From NCBI GenBank assembly GCA_030649835.1, contig JAUSES010000068.1, forward strand, positions 1 through 48,924: 48,924 bases of DNA, given 5' to 3'. The translations under genes and the position numbers were made by a program. Below the pieces are notes generated by a model. It made no database searches and was not told the origin of the DNA. It saw nothing but the letters and a program-made list of their open reading frames with translations. How positions within the stretch are numbered: the first letter of the stretch is position 1; each line of letters starts with the position of its first letter. Shown piece after piece: positions 24,684 to 32,821 of the stretch. This stretch comes from a bacterium (GTDB lineage: Bacteria; Patescibacteriota; Minisyncoccia; Phycocordibacterales; UBA1550).

Positions 24684-26954
24684 ATGGCAAAGAAAGAAAC
24701 GCGTGGTGGGAAAAAAATTGAAACTAGAGTTACAAAAAAAACAGAGCGGGTTTCTAGTGGCGGGCCTTCATGGTGGAGCAAAATTTCTTTTTTTGACGGA
24801 CTATCTTCTGAGACGAAACATAGTGTTGTTGCGATTTTATTTTTTGTCATTGCGGTATTTTTTTCTGCAGCTCCATGGGGATATGCAGGTGTGATTGGTG
24901 ACTCCACATACAACGGTCTGCGATACCTTCTCGGCGTCGGATACTTTGCACTTCCCCTTCTTCTTTTTCTTCTTGGTATTTCTTTTTTCCGTGAGTCGCG
25001 ACCAAACATTGCGGTGACGGCAAGTCTCGGCGCATTTCTTTTCCTTTTTTCTATTCTTGGGTTGGTAAATATCTTTTCTGGTGACTCATCTGGTGGTGTG
25101 CTCGGACAGCTCGTTTCCATTCCTCTCGTGAGGCTTTTTGACACATACATTGCGACGCTTTTTCTTATCGCATTTCTTGCAATTTCTTTTCTCATCATGT
25201 TTAATGCGCGACCAAATTTTGGTGCGTTACTTTTATGGAGAAAGAGTAGCGACGCGGACAATCGTGGACTAGACGCGGAAGAAGATGCCGAAGTGGAGAA
25301 AGCGATTGAAAAAATTGAAGTGGCTGAAGAGGCCCCAGCAAAAATTGCTACCGTTGTAGCGAAAATAAAAAAAGAAATCTCTGCTTCTTCATCGGACGAA
25401 TCTGGAATCTCCATGAACCAGGTAATGAACACGACGTACACTCCCCCACCACTTTCACTTCTCGCGAGTGACAGTGGTAAGCCAGGTGTTGGTGACATTA
25501 AGGCTAATGCAAACATTATTAAACGCACGCTCGCGCAACACGGTATCACGGTGGAAATGGACGAGGTATCCATCGGGCCATCTGTCACAAGATACGCATT
25601 GAAGCCAGCCGAAGGGGTGAAGCTTGCGCGCATTGTGGGTCTTCAGAGCGAGCTCTCATACGCTCTCGCTGCGCACCCCATTCGTATCGAGGCTCCTATC
25701 CCTGGACAGTCGCTCGTGGGCATTGAAGTCCCCAATTCCACAAAGACGGTGGTTGGACTGAAAACACTTTTTTCTTCAGATGAATTTCAGGAGTCACCAA
25801 AGCCTCTTCTCGTTGCTCTGGGGCGCGGTGTCTCCGGCAAGCTCTACTATGCTGACCTCGCAAAGATGCCTCACGTGCTCATTGCAGGGGCAACGGGCTC
25901 TGGAAAGTCGGTAACCATCCACGCTGTGGTGAACTCACTCCTTTATAGAAATGGTCCCGATGCTATGCGCTTCATTATGATCGACCCAAAGCGTGTGGAG
26001 CTGACCCTTTATAACAAAATTCCTCATCTTCTCACTCCGGTCATTACCGATGCAAAAAAAGCTATTCTCGCACTCAAGTGGGCAGCAAAAGAAATGGATA
26101 GACGATACAACGTACTCGAGACAGAGGCTGTGCGCGATATTTCTTCGTATCATAAGAATGTGGTGGAGCCAGCGATGAAGAAGGCAGCGAAAAATAAGGG
26201 GGATGGATTGCCACGCTCCGCTCGCAAAGACGGGGAGAGTGCGGATGCGGGGATGCCGGAGAGGATGCCGTACATCGTTATTATCTTGGATGAGCTTGCG
26301 GACATCATGCAGGCGTACCCCCGCGAGCTAGAAAGCGCTATTGTACGTCTCGCCCAGATGAGTCGTGCGGTTGGTATTCACCTTATTCTTTCTACTCAGC
26401 GTCCATCGGTCAATGTTATTACGGGACTCATTAAAGCAAACGTTCCTGCGCGTGTGGCACTCCAAGTGTCATCACAAATAGACTCACGCACTATTTTGGA
26501 CGCATCGGGCGCTGAGAAGCTCCTCGGTGCCGGCGACATGCTCTATATATCGGGCGAAATGTCCAAGCCAACCCGTATTCAGTCGGCATTTATGTCAGAA
26601 ACCGAAGTAAAAGCGGTGGTTAAATACCTTGCAAATATGCCCACAGATGGCCTTCCCGATACTGATGAGATCAATTTGTCTTCAGGAAGCATTAGTAATG
26701 AGCGTGATCCCCTCTTTTCCTCTTCCTTTGAAGAGGAGTCTGGAAATGATGATGACGAAATGTATGAAGACGCACGACTGATAGTCATTGAGGCAGGTAA
26801 AGCTTCGACCTCGTACCTCCAGCGTCGCCTCAAGCTTGGTTATGCGCGAGCGGCACGACTCATTGACATGCTTGAGGAGCGCGGTGTTATTGGCGCAGGT
26901 GACGGAGCAAAACCAAGAGAAGTTCTTGAAAAACCCGGTACCGCTACTGAATAA
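24684..26954 (+). CDS. ftsK: DNA translocase FtsK/SpoIIIE
   Basis: Pumps chromosomal DNA through the division septum. Four membrane helices (residues about 50-180), a charged linker, the alpha/beta motor with Walker A GATGSGKS (near residue 410), Walker B VIILDELADIM, STQRPSVNVITGLIKANVPAR, and a C-terminal winged-helix gamma domain (LGYARAARLIDMLEERGVIG). 756 aa, slightly short for the family. Between Walker A and B a segment KGDGLPRSARKDGESADAGM is encoded by a REP palindrome (26205-26231) inserted in frame into a variable loop. No Shine-Dalgarno; TTGCGG-16-TATATC upstream may be its promoter. Next gene 5 nt downstream. Confidence 0.96.
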   Translation: MAKKETRGGKKIETRVTKKTERVSSGGPSWWSKISFFDGLSSETKHSVVAILFFVIAVFFSAAPWGYAGVIGDSTYNGLRYLLGVGYFALPLLLFLLGISFFRESRPNIAVTASLGAFLFLFSILGLVNIFSGDSSGGVLGQLVSIPLVRLFDTYIATLFLIAFLAISFLIMFNARPNFGALLLWRKSSDADNRGLDAEEDAEVEKAIEKIEVAEEAPAKIATVVAKIKKEISASSSDESGISMNQVMNTTYTPPPLSLLASDSGKPGVGDIKANANIIKRTLAQHGITVEMDEVSIGPSVTRYALKPAEGVKLARIVGLQSELSYALAAHPIRIEAPIPGQSLVGIEVPNSTKTVVGLKTLFSSDEFQESPKPLLVALGRGVSGKLYYADLAKMPHVLIAGATGSGKSVTIHAVVNSLLYRNGPDAMRFIMIDPKRVELTLYNKIPHLLTPVITDAKKAILALKWAAKEMDRRYNVLETEAVRDISSYHKNVVEPAMKKAAKNKGDGLPRSARKDGESADAGMPERMPYIVIILDELADIMQAYPRELESAIVRLAQMSRAVGIHLILSTQRPSVNVITGLIKANVPARVALQVSSQIDSRTILDASGAEKLLGAGDMLYISGEMSKPTRIQSAFMSETEVKAVVKYLANMPTDGLPDTDEINLSSGSISNERDPLFSSSFEEESGNDDDEMYEDARLIVIEAGKASTSYLQRRLKLGYARAARLIDMLEERGVIGAGDGAKPREVLEKPGTATE
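26205..26231 (+). repeat. REP element inserted in frame within ftsK
   Basis: GGATTGCCACGCTCCGCTCGCAAAGACG is the GTCTTTGCGAG...GGCAATCC family in one orientation. It matches the ends of intergenic copies at 22824-22897 and 28471-28568. It encodes DGLPRSARKD and leaves the reading frame open, in a loop that varies in length among FtsK proteins. Confidence 0.65.
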
Positions 26955-26959
26955 AAAAT

Positions 26960-27400
26960 ATGGAAGGTAGAAAAATATTGCAATGGGGGCTCGGGGGAAT
27001 TGTGGTCACGCTTATTATTGGTTATTCCTTTTTTGTTCTGGATGACTTTGTGCGTGGACCAAAAATAATCATTGAAAGTCCGCTTGATGGATACTCCACC
27101 ACTACGCCCGTCATCGTGGTGAGTGGTCGCGGAGTGCATACAAACAACCTATCTATAAACGGCGCACAAACGCCTGTTGACCTCAGCGGAAACTTTTCTA
27201 GTCGATTGATACTCGCGCCGGGGTATAATATAATTGAAGTTACGGCAAAAGATAACTATGCGCGCACCGTACGAGTGACGAGAGAGATCAATCTTATTGG
27301 GGAACATTTGGGACAAGGGGGAACCGGGGGAACATTTAACAATGGTGCGGGTGCGGGGACAACAACGCAGGCGACAAGTACGGGTTCACCTACTTTATAA
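26960..27400 (+). CDS. Single-pass membrane protein with Ig-like domain (146 aa)
   Basis: N-terminal membrane helix (residues about 8-27), then one bacterial Ig-like/glucodextranase-B-type domain ([21 protein letters not shown], then [17 protein letters not shown]). The Gly/Thr-rich tail ([16 protein letters not shown]) is encoded by a piece of the G-rich repeat GGGGAACATTTGGGACAAGG. Starts 5 nt after ftsK and 35 nt before recA, so probably in the same transcript. Function unknown. Confidence 0.7.
   Translation: MEGRKILQWGLGGIVVTLIIGYSFFVLDDFVRGPKIIIESPLDGYSTTTPVIVVSGRGVHTNNLSINGAQTPVDLSGNFSSRLILAPGYNIIEVTAKDNYARTVRVTREINLIGEHLGQGGTGGTFNNGAGAGTTTQATSTGSPTL
27298..27336 (+). repeat. G-rich repeat fragment inside a coding region
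   Basis: TTGGGGAACATTTGGGACAA followed by GGGGGAACCGGGGGAACATT matches the arms of the palindromic elements at 10240-10370 and 30283-30419, here in frame in the 26960 gene. Confidence 0.55.
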
Positions 27401-27435
27401 ACTTTAAAGACTTTATTAACTTTACAAACCTAATC

Positions 27436-28461
27436 ATGGCACTAGCAAAAAAGAAGTCAGCAGAAAAAAAGGAGATGGGTGGGAATATTGAGGATACGAT
27501 CAAAGCTATTCAGGCGAAGTTTGGCGAGGGGGCAATTATGAAACTTGGGGACAAACCCAAGGTTGGCATAGACGCTATTTCTACTGGCTCCATTGGTCTA
27601 GACTATGCTCTTGGCGTGGGTGGGCTTCCCCGCGGACGTATCATTGAGATTTTTGGGCCAGAATCATCTGGGAAAACAACACTGACCCTCCATGTCGTTG
27701 CTGAAGCACAAAAAGCTGGCGGTATTTGTGCCTTTGTGGATGCAGAGCACGCAATGGATCCTGAATATGCAAAAAAGCTTGGAGTGAATATTGATGAGCT
27801 CCTCATTTCACAGCCAGACAATGGTGAGCAAGCGCTTGAGATCGTGGAAAGCCTCGTGCGTTCAGGCAAAATGGATGTCATCGTTATCGACTCTGTCGCT
27901 GCGCTCACGCCAAAGGACGAAATCGAGGGCGACATGGGAGCGCACCACGTGGGCAAGCAGGCGCGTTTAATGTCACAAGCGCTTCGCAAGCTCACCGCAA
28001 TCGTTGCCAACTCAAAAACAATTGTTATTTTTATTAACCAAATTCGCATGCAAATAGGCGTGATGTTTGGAAACCCTGAGACGACCCCGGGGGGCAAGGC
28101 GCTCAAGTTTTATACATCGGTGCGTTTGGATATTCGCCGTATCGCGCAAATCAAAAAAGGAGATGAGGTGGTGGGGAGCCGTACTCGCGTGAAGGTTATC
28201 AAAAACAAAGTGGCGGCACCATTTAAACAAGCGGAGTTTGACCTCATGCATGGTAAAGGCATTTCACAAGAGGGTGAAATCTTGGGACTTGGAGAAAAGT
28301 TTGAGATTTTGCAGAAGAGTAGTTCTTCGTATGCATACGGTGATGTTAAAATTGGCCGTGGCTATGACTCTGCGTGCACATTTCTTTTTGACAAGGAAAA
28401 TAAATCAGTTCGCACTTCCCTACTGAAGGAGATACGGGCGAAGCTAAAAGAAACAGAGTAA
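27436..28461 (+). CDS. recA: Recombinase RecA
   Basis: Strand-exchange and SOS ATPase. Walker [10 protein letters not shown], then [19 protein letters not shown], Walker [21 protein letters not shown], and loop 2 region [22 protein letters not shown] are all intact. 341 aa is normal. Two ATP-site glycines and the catalytic Glu are in place. Start at 27436, matching the family N-terminus. Followed by a REP element and terminator. Confidence 0.98.
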   Translation: MALAKKKSAEKKEMGGNIEDTIKAIQAKFGEGAIMKLGDKPKVGIDAISTGSIGLDYALGVGGLPRGRIIEIFGPESSGKTTLTLHVVAEAQKAGGICAFVDAEHAMDPEYAKKLGVNIDELLISQPDNGEQALEIVESLVRSGKMDVIVIDSVAALTPKDEIEGDMGAHHVGKQARLMSQALRKLTAIVANSKTIVIFINQIRMQIGVMFGNPETTPGGKALKFYTSVRLDIRRIAQIKKGDEVVGSRTRVKVIKNKVAAPFKQAEFDLMHGKGISQEGEILGLGEKFEILQKSSSSYAYGDVKIGRGYDSACTFLFDKENKSVRTSLLKEIRAKLKETE

Positions 28462-28470
28462 AGTCAGTAT

Positions 28471-28568
28471 GTCTTTGCTTCTCCAAGAGTCATTCTGCTG
28501 AATGAACAGTGAAGCAACCCAGAGTTTGCGGCATACAATCCTGGATTGCTTCGAGTACTCGCAAAGAC
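28471..28568. repeat. REP element, GTCTTTGC/GCAATCC family, copy 2
   Basis: Begins GTCTTTGCTTC, contains GAAGCAA and GGATTGCTTCGAG, ends CTCGCAAAGAC. Imperfect palindrome in the recA-ispH gap. Confidence 0.7.
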
Positions 28569-28587
28569 AGGTACTCATAAAATAATC

Positions 28588-28619
28588 CAAGGCGAACTTC
28601 TTTTCAGAAATTCGCCTTG
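28588..28619. terminator. Terminator between recA and ispH (convergent)
   Basis: CAAGGCGAA...TTCGCCTTG stem with a short T-tail. Confidence 0.6.
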
Positions 28620-28639
28620 TTGCTAGTTAATCTTTTACC

Positions 28640-29563
28640 TTAAATCAGTGATTTCGGAAGATGGAAGATAACATTTTCTTCCACTCCTTTGAGCTCAATA
28701 ACTTCTCCGCCGAATAGCTCCCTGAGTCGCGCGACAACTCTCTGCACCAGTACTTCTGGAGCAGATGCTCCTGAGGTCACCCCAATGCGGGTTTTCCCAA
28801 CAAACCATTTACCGAAAAGATCATCATCATTATCAATCAAATGCGCTGACACGCCCGCACCTTCTGCAACTTCCCGAAGGCGATTGGAGTTGGAGCTGTT
28901 TGGTGAACCGACCACGATGATCACATCGCACTGTTTTTCAAGCAGCGCTTTCACCGCATCTTGGCGGTTTTGTGTGGCGTAACAGATATCTTCTTTTTTG
29001 GGGCCAATGATAGCTGGGAAGCGTGCTTTGAGTGCAGAAACAATTTTTTCGGTGTCATCTACTGAAAGCGTCGTTTGTGTTACGAAAGCAAGGTGGCTTT
29101 CGTTATTCACCCTTATTCTCGCTATATCAGCCAGTGACTCCACCAGATACATACCGCCCTCACCCTGGCCCATGGTGCCTTCCACCTCGGGGTGCCCAGA
29201 GTGTCCGATCATGATGATTTCCATACCCCGTTCGCGAAGCTGTTTGACTTCCATGTGTACCTTGGTTACCAAGGGACATGTGGCATCGAAAATAATCAGG
29301 TCGCGCGCTTCAGCTTCCTGTCGCACTGCTTGGGATACTCCGTGAGCGCTAAAGATGAGCATATTGCCAACTGGGACATCGGCCAAGTCCTCGATAAACA
29401 CAGCGCCTTTTTGACGCAGATTATCCACTACAAATTTATTATGCACCACTTCGTGGCGCACATAGATCGGTGCACCATATATTGCGAGTGCTCGTTCAAC
29501 CATTTCAATAGCGCGATCCACGCCGGCGCAAAAGCCCCGTGGGTTTACGAGTAATATGTCCAT
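28640..29563 (-). CDS. ispH: 4-hydroxy-3-methylbut-2-enyl diphosphate reductase (IspH/LytB)
   Basis: Last step of the MEP isoprenoid route, giving IPP and DMAPP, with a [4Fe-4S] cluster. The three cluster cysteines are seen in [25 protein letters not shown] and [19 protein letters not shown]-preceding ICYATQNRQ. The [18 protein letters not shown] and [10 protein letters not shown] motifs are present. 307 aa, normal. Shine-Dalgarno GGGAGACAAG upstream of the ATG. No other MEP genes in the window. Convergent with recA. Confidence 0.96.
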   Translation of the reverse strand: MDILLVNPRGFCAGVDRAIEMVERALAIYGAPIYVRHEVVHNKFVVDNLRQKGAVFIEDLADVPVGNMLIFSAHGVSQAVRQEAEARDLIIFDATCPLVTKVHMEVKQLRERGMEIIMIGHSGHPEVEGTMGQGEGGMYLVESLADIARIRVNNESHLAFVTQTTLSVDDTEKIVSALKARFPAIIGPKKEDICYATQNRQDAVKALLEKQCDVIIVVGSPNSSNSNRLREVAEGAGVSAHLIDNDDDLFGKWFVGKTRIGVTSGASAPEVLVQRVVARLRELFGGEVIELKGVEENVIFHLPKSLI

Positions 29564-29704
29564 ACTTGTCTCCCTGTAATAGTTTCAAAAGGAACCCTTA
29601 AATCACCTCTACCACTCTACACAAAACTCTCCCTACTGGCAATTGATTTTGTTTCCCCATGGGGCGTTGCAATTTCTTAGAAAACCCAGTAAGATTGGCG
29701 GATT

Positions 29705-30280
29705 ATGGCAATTATTGATTACAATGAAATTAAACCTGGGAAATGTATTGTTCTGAAGGGCGAACCATTTATTGTTATGTCCTCTCATGTGGCACAGAAG
29801 CAGAAGCGTCGCCCTACCAACCAAACAAAGCTCAAGCACCTCATTACAGGTCGTGTTGTGGAGGAGACATTTCAGCAGTCAGACCGCGCAGAAGAGGCCG
29901 ATATTGAGTCGAAGGAGATTAAGTATCTTTACTCGGGTAAAGGTGAGTCGTGGTTCTGTTCTATAAAAGACCCGTCAGACCGCTTCTCTCTCAAAACGGA
30001 AGTTTTGGATGGGAAGGAAGGATTTTTGAAGCCAAATACAAACGTTACCGCAATGCTTTTTGACGAGAAAGTGATTAGTGTGCGTCTCCCTATTAAGGTG
30101 GAGCTTTTGGTAAAAGAAGCGCCTCCAGCAGTCCGCGGGAATACGGTGTCGGGTGGTTCAAACAATGTAACCCTTGAAACTGGCGCGACTATAAATGTAC
30201 CTATGTTTATTCACGAAGGAGACTTGATTCGTATTAACACAGAGACTGGAGAATACTCCGAGCGAGTGGACAAGAAATAG
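29705..30280 (+). CDS. efp: Elongation factor P
   Basis: Relieves ribosome stalling at polyproline. Three beta-barrel domains over 191 aa (KPGKCIVLKGEPF; FSLKTEVLDGKEGFLKPN; then RGNTVSGGSNNVTLETGATI, VPMFIHEGDLIRINTETGEY). The tip loop that normally reads P-G-K-G-x-A has K at position 34 but the unusual sequence QKQKRRPTN. The modified or catalytic residue position is therefore kept while its surroundings differ, implying a different or absent modification. Convergent with rpsR across a G-rich palindromic element. Confidence 0.95.
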   Translation: MAIIDYNEIKPGKCIVLKGEPFIVMSSHVAQKQKRRPTNQTKLKHLITGRVVEETFQQSDRAEEADIESKEIKYLYSGKGESWFCSIKDPSDRFSLKTEVLDGKEGFLKPNTNVTAMLFDEKVISVRLPIKVELLVKEAPPAVRGNTVSGGSNNVTLETGATINVPMFIHEGDLIRINTETGEYSERVDKK

Positions 30281-30282
30281 TT

Positions 30283-30419
30283 TCGGGAACGTGGGGAACA
30301 TTTGGGACAAGGGGAACAAAAAAACAAATGCAACAAAACGCCCAGTCGCGTAGCGACTGGGCGTTTTGTCTTTAGGTTCCCCACGTTCCCCCTGTTCTTC
30401 CTGTCCCGATGGTTCCCCT
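30283..30419. repeat. G-rich palindromic element with internal terminator, copy 2
   Basis: Arms 30283-30317 and 30376-30419 (GGGAACGTGGGGAACATTTG-type) are inverted around the perfect hairpin CAAAACGCCCAGTCGC/GCGACTGGGCGTTTTG. Same design as 10240-10370. It fills the whole gap between efp and rpsR and would terminate both. Confidence 0.7.
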
Positions 30420-30422
30420 ATT

Positions 30423-30635
30423 TTACTTCGATACGAATGGCAAAAGTGCCATAAATCGTGAGCGCTTTATGGCCTGTGAAAGCTGACGCTGATGCTTTGC
30501 GCATACGCCATTTCGTCTTCCTGCGGTCATGCGTGCGTGCGGAGTAAGAAACTTTTTCAAGATATCAATATCTTTATAGTCGATTTGCTTTACATTGTTT
30601 GTCGTAAAGTAACATTGTGTGTTTGTTTTCATCAT
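30423..30635 (-). CDS. rpsR: 30S ribosomal protein S18
   Basis: Small-subunit platform protein, partner of S6. Matches S18 throughout its core (IDYKDIDILKKFLTPHARM, then GRRNGVCAKHQRQLSQAIKRSR and FMALLPFV). 70 aa, normal for short forms. Two adjacent ATGs; the first is used. Last gene of rpsF-ssb-rpsR, separated from ssb by a long hairpin. Confidence 0.96.
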   Translation of the reverse strand: MMKTNTQCYFTTNNVKQIDYKDIDILKKFLTPHARMTAGRRNGVCAKHQRQLSQAIKRSRFMALLPFVSK

Positions 30636-30658
30636 AATAAGTTTAGTGTTTTAATTTT

Positions 30659-30784
30659 TTTGAACTTAGGCAGTTGAGTACAGTACGAGGCGACAGTGAT
30701 GGTTTCGACCGAGCTGTATAGTAATACTGCGAGCGAAAAACCAGTGCTGTCAACGAAGTAATGTGCCGACTGCGTATGTTCAAA
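30659..30784 (-). repeat. Long imperfect hairpin between ssb and rpsR
   Basis: Arms 30659-30712 and 30735-30784 (outer TTTGAAC/GTTCAAA; inner GACAG.AC.GGTTTTTCG against CGAAACCATCACTGTC). It starts directly at the ssb stop and ends about 20 nt before rpsR. Possible attenuator, processing site or inserted palindrome. Confidence 0.6.
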
Positions 30785-31249
30785 TTAGAAAGGGATATCG
30801 TCGGGGTTAATATCTTCCTGCGGATACTCAATAGTCTCAAGTGGTTCGGGCGCCTGTGCGCCTTTTGCTGGTGCTCCAGATGCGGGTGAATAGCTTCCAG
30901 AAGATGCTGTCGCGCCTCCTGCGCGTGGACCAAACTGCATCGTGTCGGCGACTACCTCCATGCGATATTTTTTACCACCTGAAGTAGCATCATCCCAACT
31001 TCTTGTTTGCATGCGTCCCTCTACATAGACACCGCTTCCCTTTTTAAGATACTGCGCTGCAAGCTCAGCAAGTTTTCCGTACATCACTATGTTGTGATAG
31101 TCCACACTTTCCTGCTTGCTACCCGCTTTGTCTTTCCAGACACGATTGGTCGCAAGACTAAAGCTCGCCACTTGCTGTCCAGAAGGAATCGCGCGCATTT
31201 CTGGGTCGCGAGTCAAGTTCCCATACACCATTGCTTTGTTGATATACAT
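30785..31249 (-). CDS. ssb: Single-stranded DNA-binding protein
   Basis: Coats ssDNA in replication and repair. The N-terminal OB fold (residues 1-110) has NKAMVYGNLTRDPEMRAIPS, WKDKAGSKQESVDYHNIVMY and KGSGVYVEGRMQTRSW. A Gly/Ala/Pro/Ser linker leads to the acidic partner-binding tip ending DINPDDIPF. 154 aa. Lies in the conserved rpsF-ssb-rpsR order. Confidence 0.97.
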   Translation of the reverse strand: MYINKAMVYGNLTRDPEMRAIPSGQQVASFSLATNRVWKDKAGSKQESVDYHNIVMYGKLAELAAQYLKKGSGVYVEGRMQTRSWDDATSGGKKYRMEVVADTMQFGPRAGGATASSGSYSPASGAPAKGAQAPEPLETIEYPQEDINPDDIPF

Positions 31250-31400
31250 CGATTTTTTGTGGTTACTTATAATAAGAAGTCAATTTAATTTTTAATGCTA
31301 AATTTTTAATTTTTAAATAATGTTTTAATTCTTTAATTTTAAAATTAAGAAATTAAAATTTATTTAGAAATTTGAAATTAAACATTTGAAATTCTTATCC
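31250..31400. other. AT-rich repetitive gap between rpsF and ssb
   Basis: No ORF. The DNA is a run of AATTTTTAATTT/AAATTAAAATT words that can pair with each other, a low-complexity spacer. It interrupts the usually tight rpsF-ssb junction. Confidence 0.5.
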
Positions 31401-31883
31401 TTATGCTACCAATTCTTCAATGACCTTGTCCAGTGCTTCATCAGAGGTAGCCTCTTCAAGAATAGCTTCTTCGTTCACCGCAACTTCTGGTTCCAATTCG
31501 AGCTCCTTTACCTTTGCTCCGGTAAATTTCTTTGCAATAAATGTATTCTCGCGAATAGTTTTTACCACCATATAGCGAAGAACGTTTTCGTCTTTCTTAA
31601 GTGCCTCTTCTAATTCTGCGATCCCTGAGGGAGTTCCTTCAAACTTAATCCATCCGAAATAAGCTTCGTCAAAACGCTTATTCTTGTGGTCGATTGTTTT
31701 TACAATCTGATAGGCGAGGTCGATGAATACGGGTAGTTCCTCGGCAATTATTTCCTTGGAAATCCGTTCAATCATACCACGCACGGCTCCCGACGCTTCA
31801 GGGATTTGCTCCGATGAAAGCGTTGGAACGAGATGGTAGCCTAGCTCATATACGCGAGGCTCCGTGTGTTCATTATGATCCAT
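31401..31883 (-). CDS. rpsF: 30S ribosomal protein S6
   Basis: Binds with S18 on the platform. Shows the S6 fold landmarks YELGYHLVPTLSSEQIPE, IDHKNKRFDEAYFGWIKFE (the KR..Y.GY-like region) and VLRYMVVKTI. An acidic C-terminal extension (EEAILEEATSDEALDKVIEE) brings it to 160 aa against a usual 95-135. Start at 31883 by alignment of the first strand; no strong Shine-Dalgarno. First gene of rpsF-ssb-rpsR. Confidence 0.93.
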   Translation of the reverse strand: MDHNEHTEPRVYELGYHLVPTLSSEQIPEASGAVRGMIERISKEIIAEELPVFIDLAYQIVKTIDHKNKRFDEAYFGWIKFEGTPSGIAELEEALKKDENVLRYMVVKTIRENTFIAKKFTGAKVKELELEPEVAVNEEAILEEATSDEALDKVIEELVA

Positions 31884-31957
31884 ATTTTCAATTAAATCTG
31901 CCCTTAAGCAGACCCTTTGGGGTTCCCCCCGTTAACCTGATAAAAGCAGCTTCGCTC

Positions 31958-32028
31958 TTATATAAGCTCCTCGGCTCTGAAATACAAAAAAGAGTTTTTG
32001 TATTTCCCTCGCTCTACGTCGCTTATAA
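31958..32028 (-). repeat. Hairpin in the rpsF leader
   Basis: GAAATACAAAA/TTTTGTATTTC pair at the tip, and TTATAAGC...CGAGG pairs with CCTCGGCTC...TTATATAA below. Further hairpins (GGTTAACGGGGGGAACC, TCTGCTTAAGGGCAGA) lie closer to the ATG. It may contain an S6:S18 binding mimic, which I cannot confirm by eye. Confidence 0.5.
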
Positions 32029-32081
32029 CTCTCGTATACTACCAGAGGGGTGGCCATAAGTCAAAAAACCCGGAAATATAA

Positions 32082-32109
32082 AACACCCCCGAAAAAATCT
32101 CGGGGGTGT
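32082..32109. terminator. Intrinsic terminator after 32153
   Basis: ACACCCCCGA...TCGGGGGTGT, T-rich on the minus strand. Confidence 0.75.
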
Positions 32110-32152
32110 AAACTGAAACTTAAAGAACTAATTTTTTATGAACACTGAGATA

Positions 32153-32797
32153 CTACTGACACGACAATGACGGATATGCTGGTGCATTGGTACCGTTTTG
32201 AGCGACCCAAAAGCTTCCCGTACTGCTCGTATTCCCCGGACCACCGAATAAATCTAGGCGGTCCGTGTGGGGACTTGCTGGGCTAACATACCTACTCGTC
32301 CATATTTCCATATGAAGATGGGTCCCTGTTGATGCCCCAGAATTTCCCATAAGGCCAACAGTCCCTCCACACAAGATAGACATTGGCCCAACTACTGTCC
32401 CCTTAAGCATGTGCGCGTAAATAGTAACCCTGCCACTTCCGTCGTTATGAAAGATCCTAACATGGTTTCCATAACCACCACCGCAAGTGCTGTATATTCC
32501 TTCATTATCATTACAACTGTTCAAGCCGTAGTACAAACTACCCCACGCTCCTGATCGAATATATGTCGGCGATATGTTGCCTAAAATATCCGTACCGTGA
32601 TGTTCGTCCTCGTTAAGGCGATTTGTTGAAGCGTCATAACGACGAGTAGACCCAGTACTGTGATTGTGATCATACCAACGTGAATACGTAGTGGGAGCAA
32701 AGTAGTCAAGTGGCCACCGATGAAGGGTTGCCGCTTCCGCAAAGAAACTTGTCCCAAATAAAACTAGTCCAGCCAGCATGGCTTTTTTCATTTTCAA
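32153..32797 (-). CDS. Secreted M23-family (LytM) peptidase (214 aa)
   Basis: Zinc endopeptidase domain that cuts peptidoglycan cross-bridges. Signal peptide (residues 1-22). Metal ligands are seen in EDEHHGTDI (H-x-x-x-D) and in the distal GTHLHMEIW (H-x-H), with YAHM between. The GNSGASTGTHLH block is the family signature. Two cysteine pairs may form disulfides. Shine-Dalgarno AAAAGGAG before the ATG. Follows 32822-33904 by 24 nt and probably shares its transcript. Role: wall remodelling or attack on a neighbour's wall. Confidence 0.88.
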   Translation of the reverse strand: MKMKKAMLAGLVLFGTSFFAEAATLHRWPLDYFAPTTYSRWYDHNHSTGSTRRYDASTNRLNEDEHHGTDILGNISPTYIRSGAWGSLYYGLNSCNDNEGIYSTCGGGYGNHVRIFHNDGSGRVTIYAHMLKGTVVGPMSILCGGTVGLMGNSGASTGTHLHMEIWTSRYVSPASPHTDRLDLFGGPGNTSSTGSFWVAQNGTNAPAYPSLSCQ

Positions 32798-32821
32798 TCT
32801 CCTTTTAGTTTGTGAATTGCG

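Noticed and set aside
24665-25633. 322-aa minus-strand ORF
   Set aside because: Shadow of ftsK on the opposite strand; low-complexity Ser/Arg composition and no start signals.
30690-30720. GGTTTCGACCGAGC, reminiscent of a tRNA or tmRNA TPsiC arm
   Set aside because: No acceptor stem or other arms could be built; it is one arm of the long imperfect hairpin.
30643-30933. 96-aa minus-strand ORF between ssb and rpsR
   Set aside because: Overlaps the ssb tail in another frame and runs through the long hairpin; no recognisable protein.
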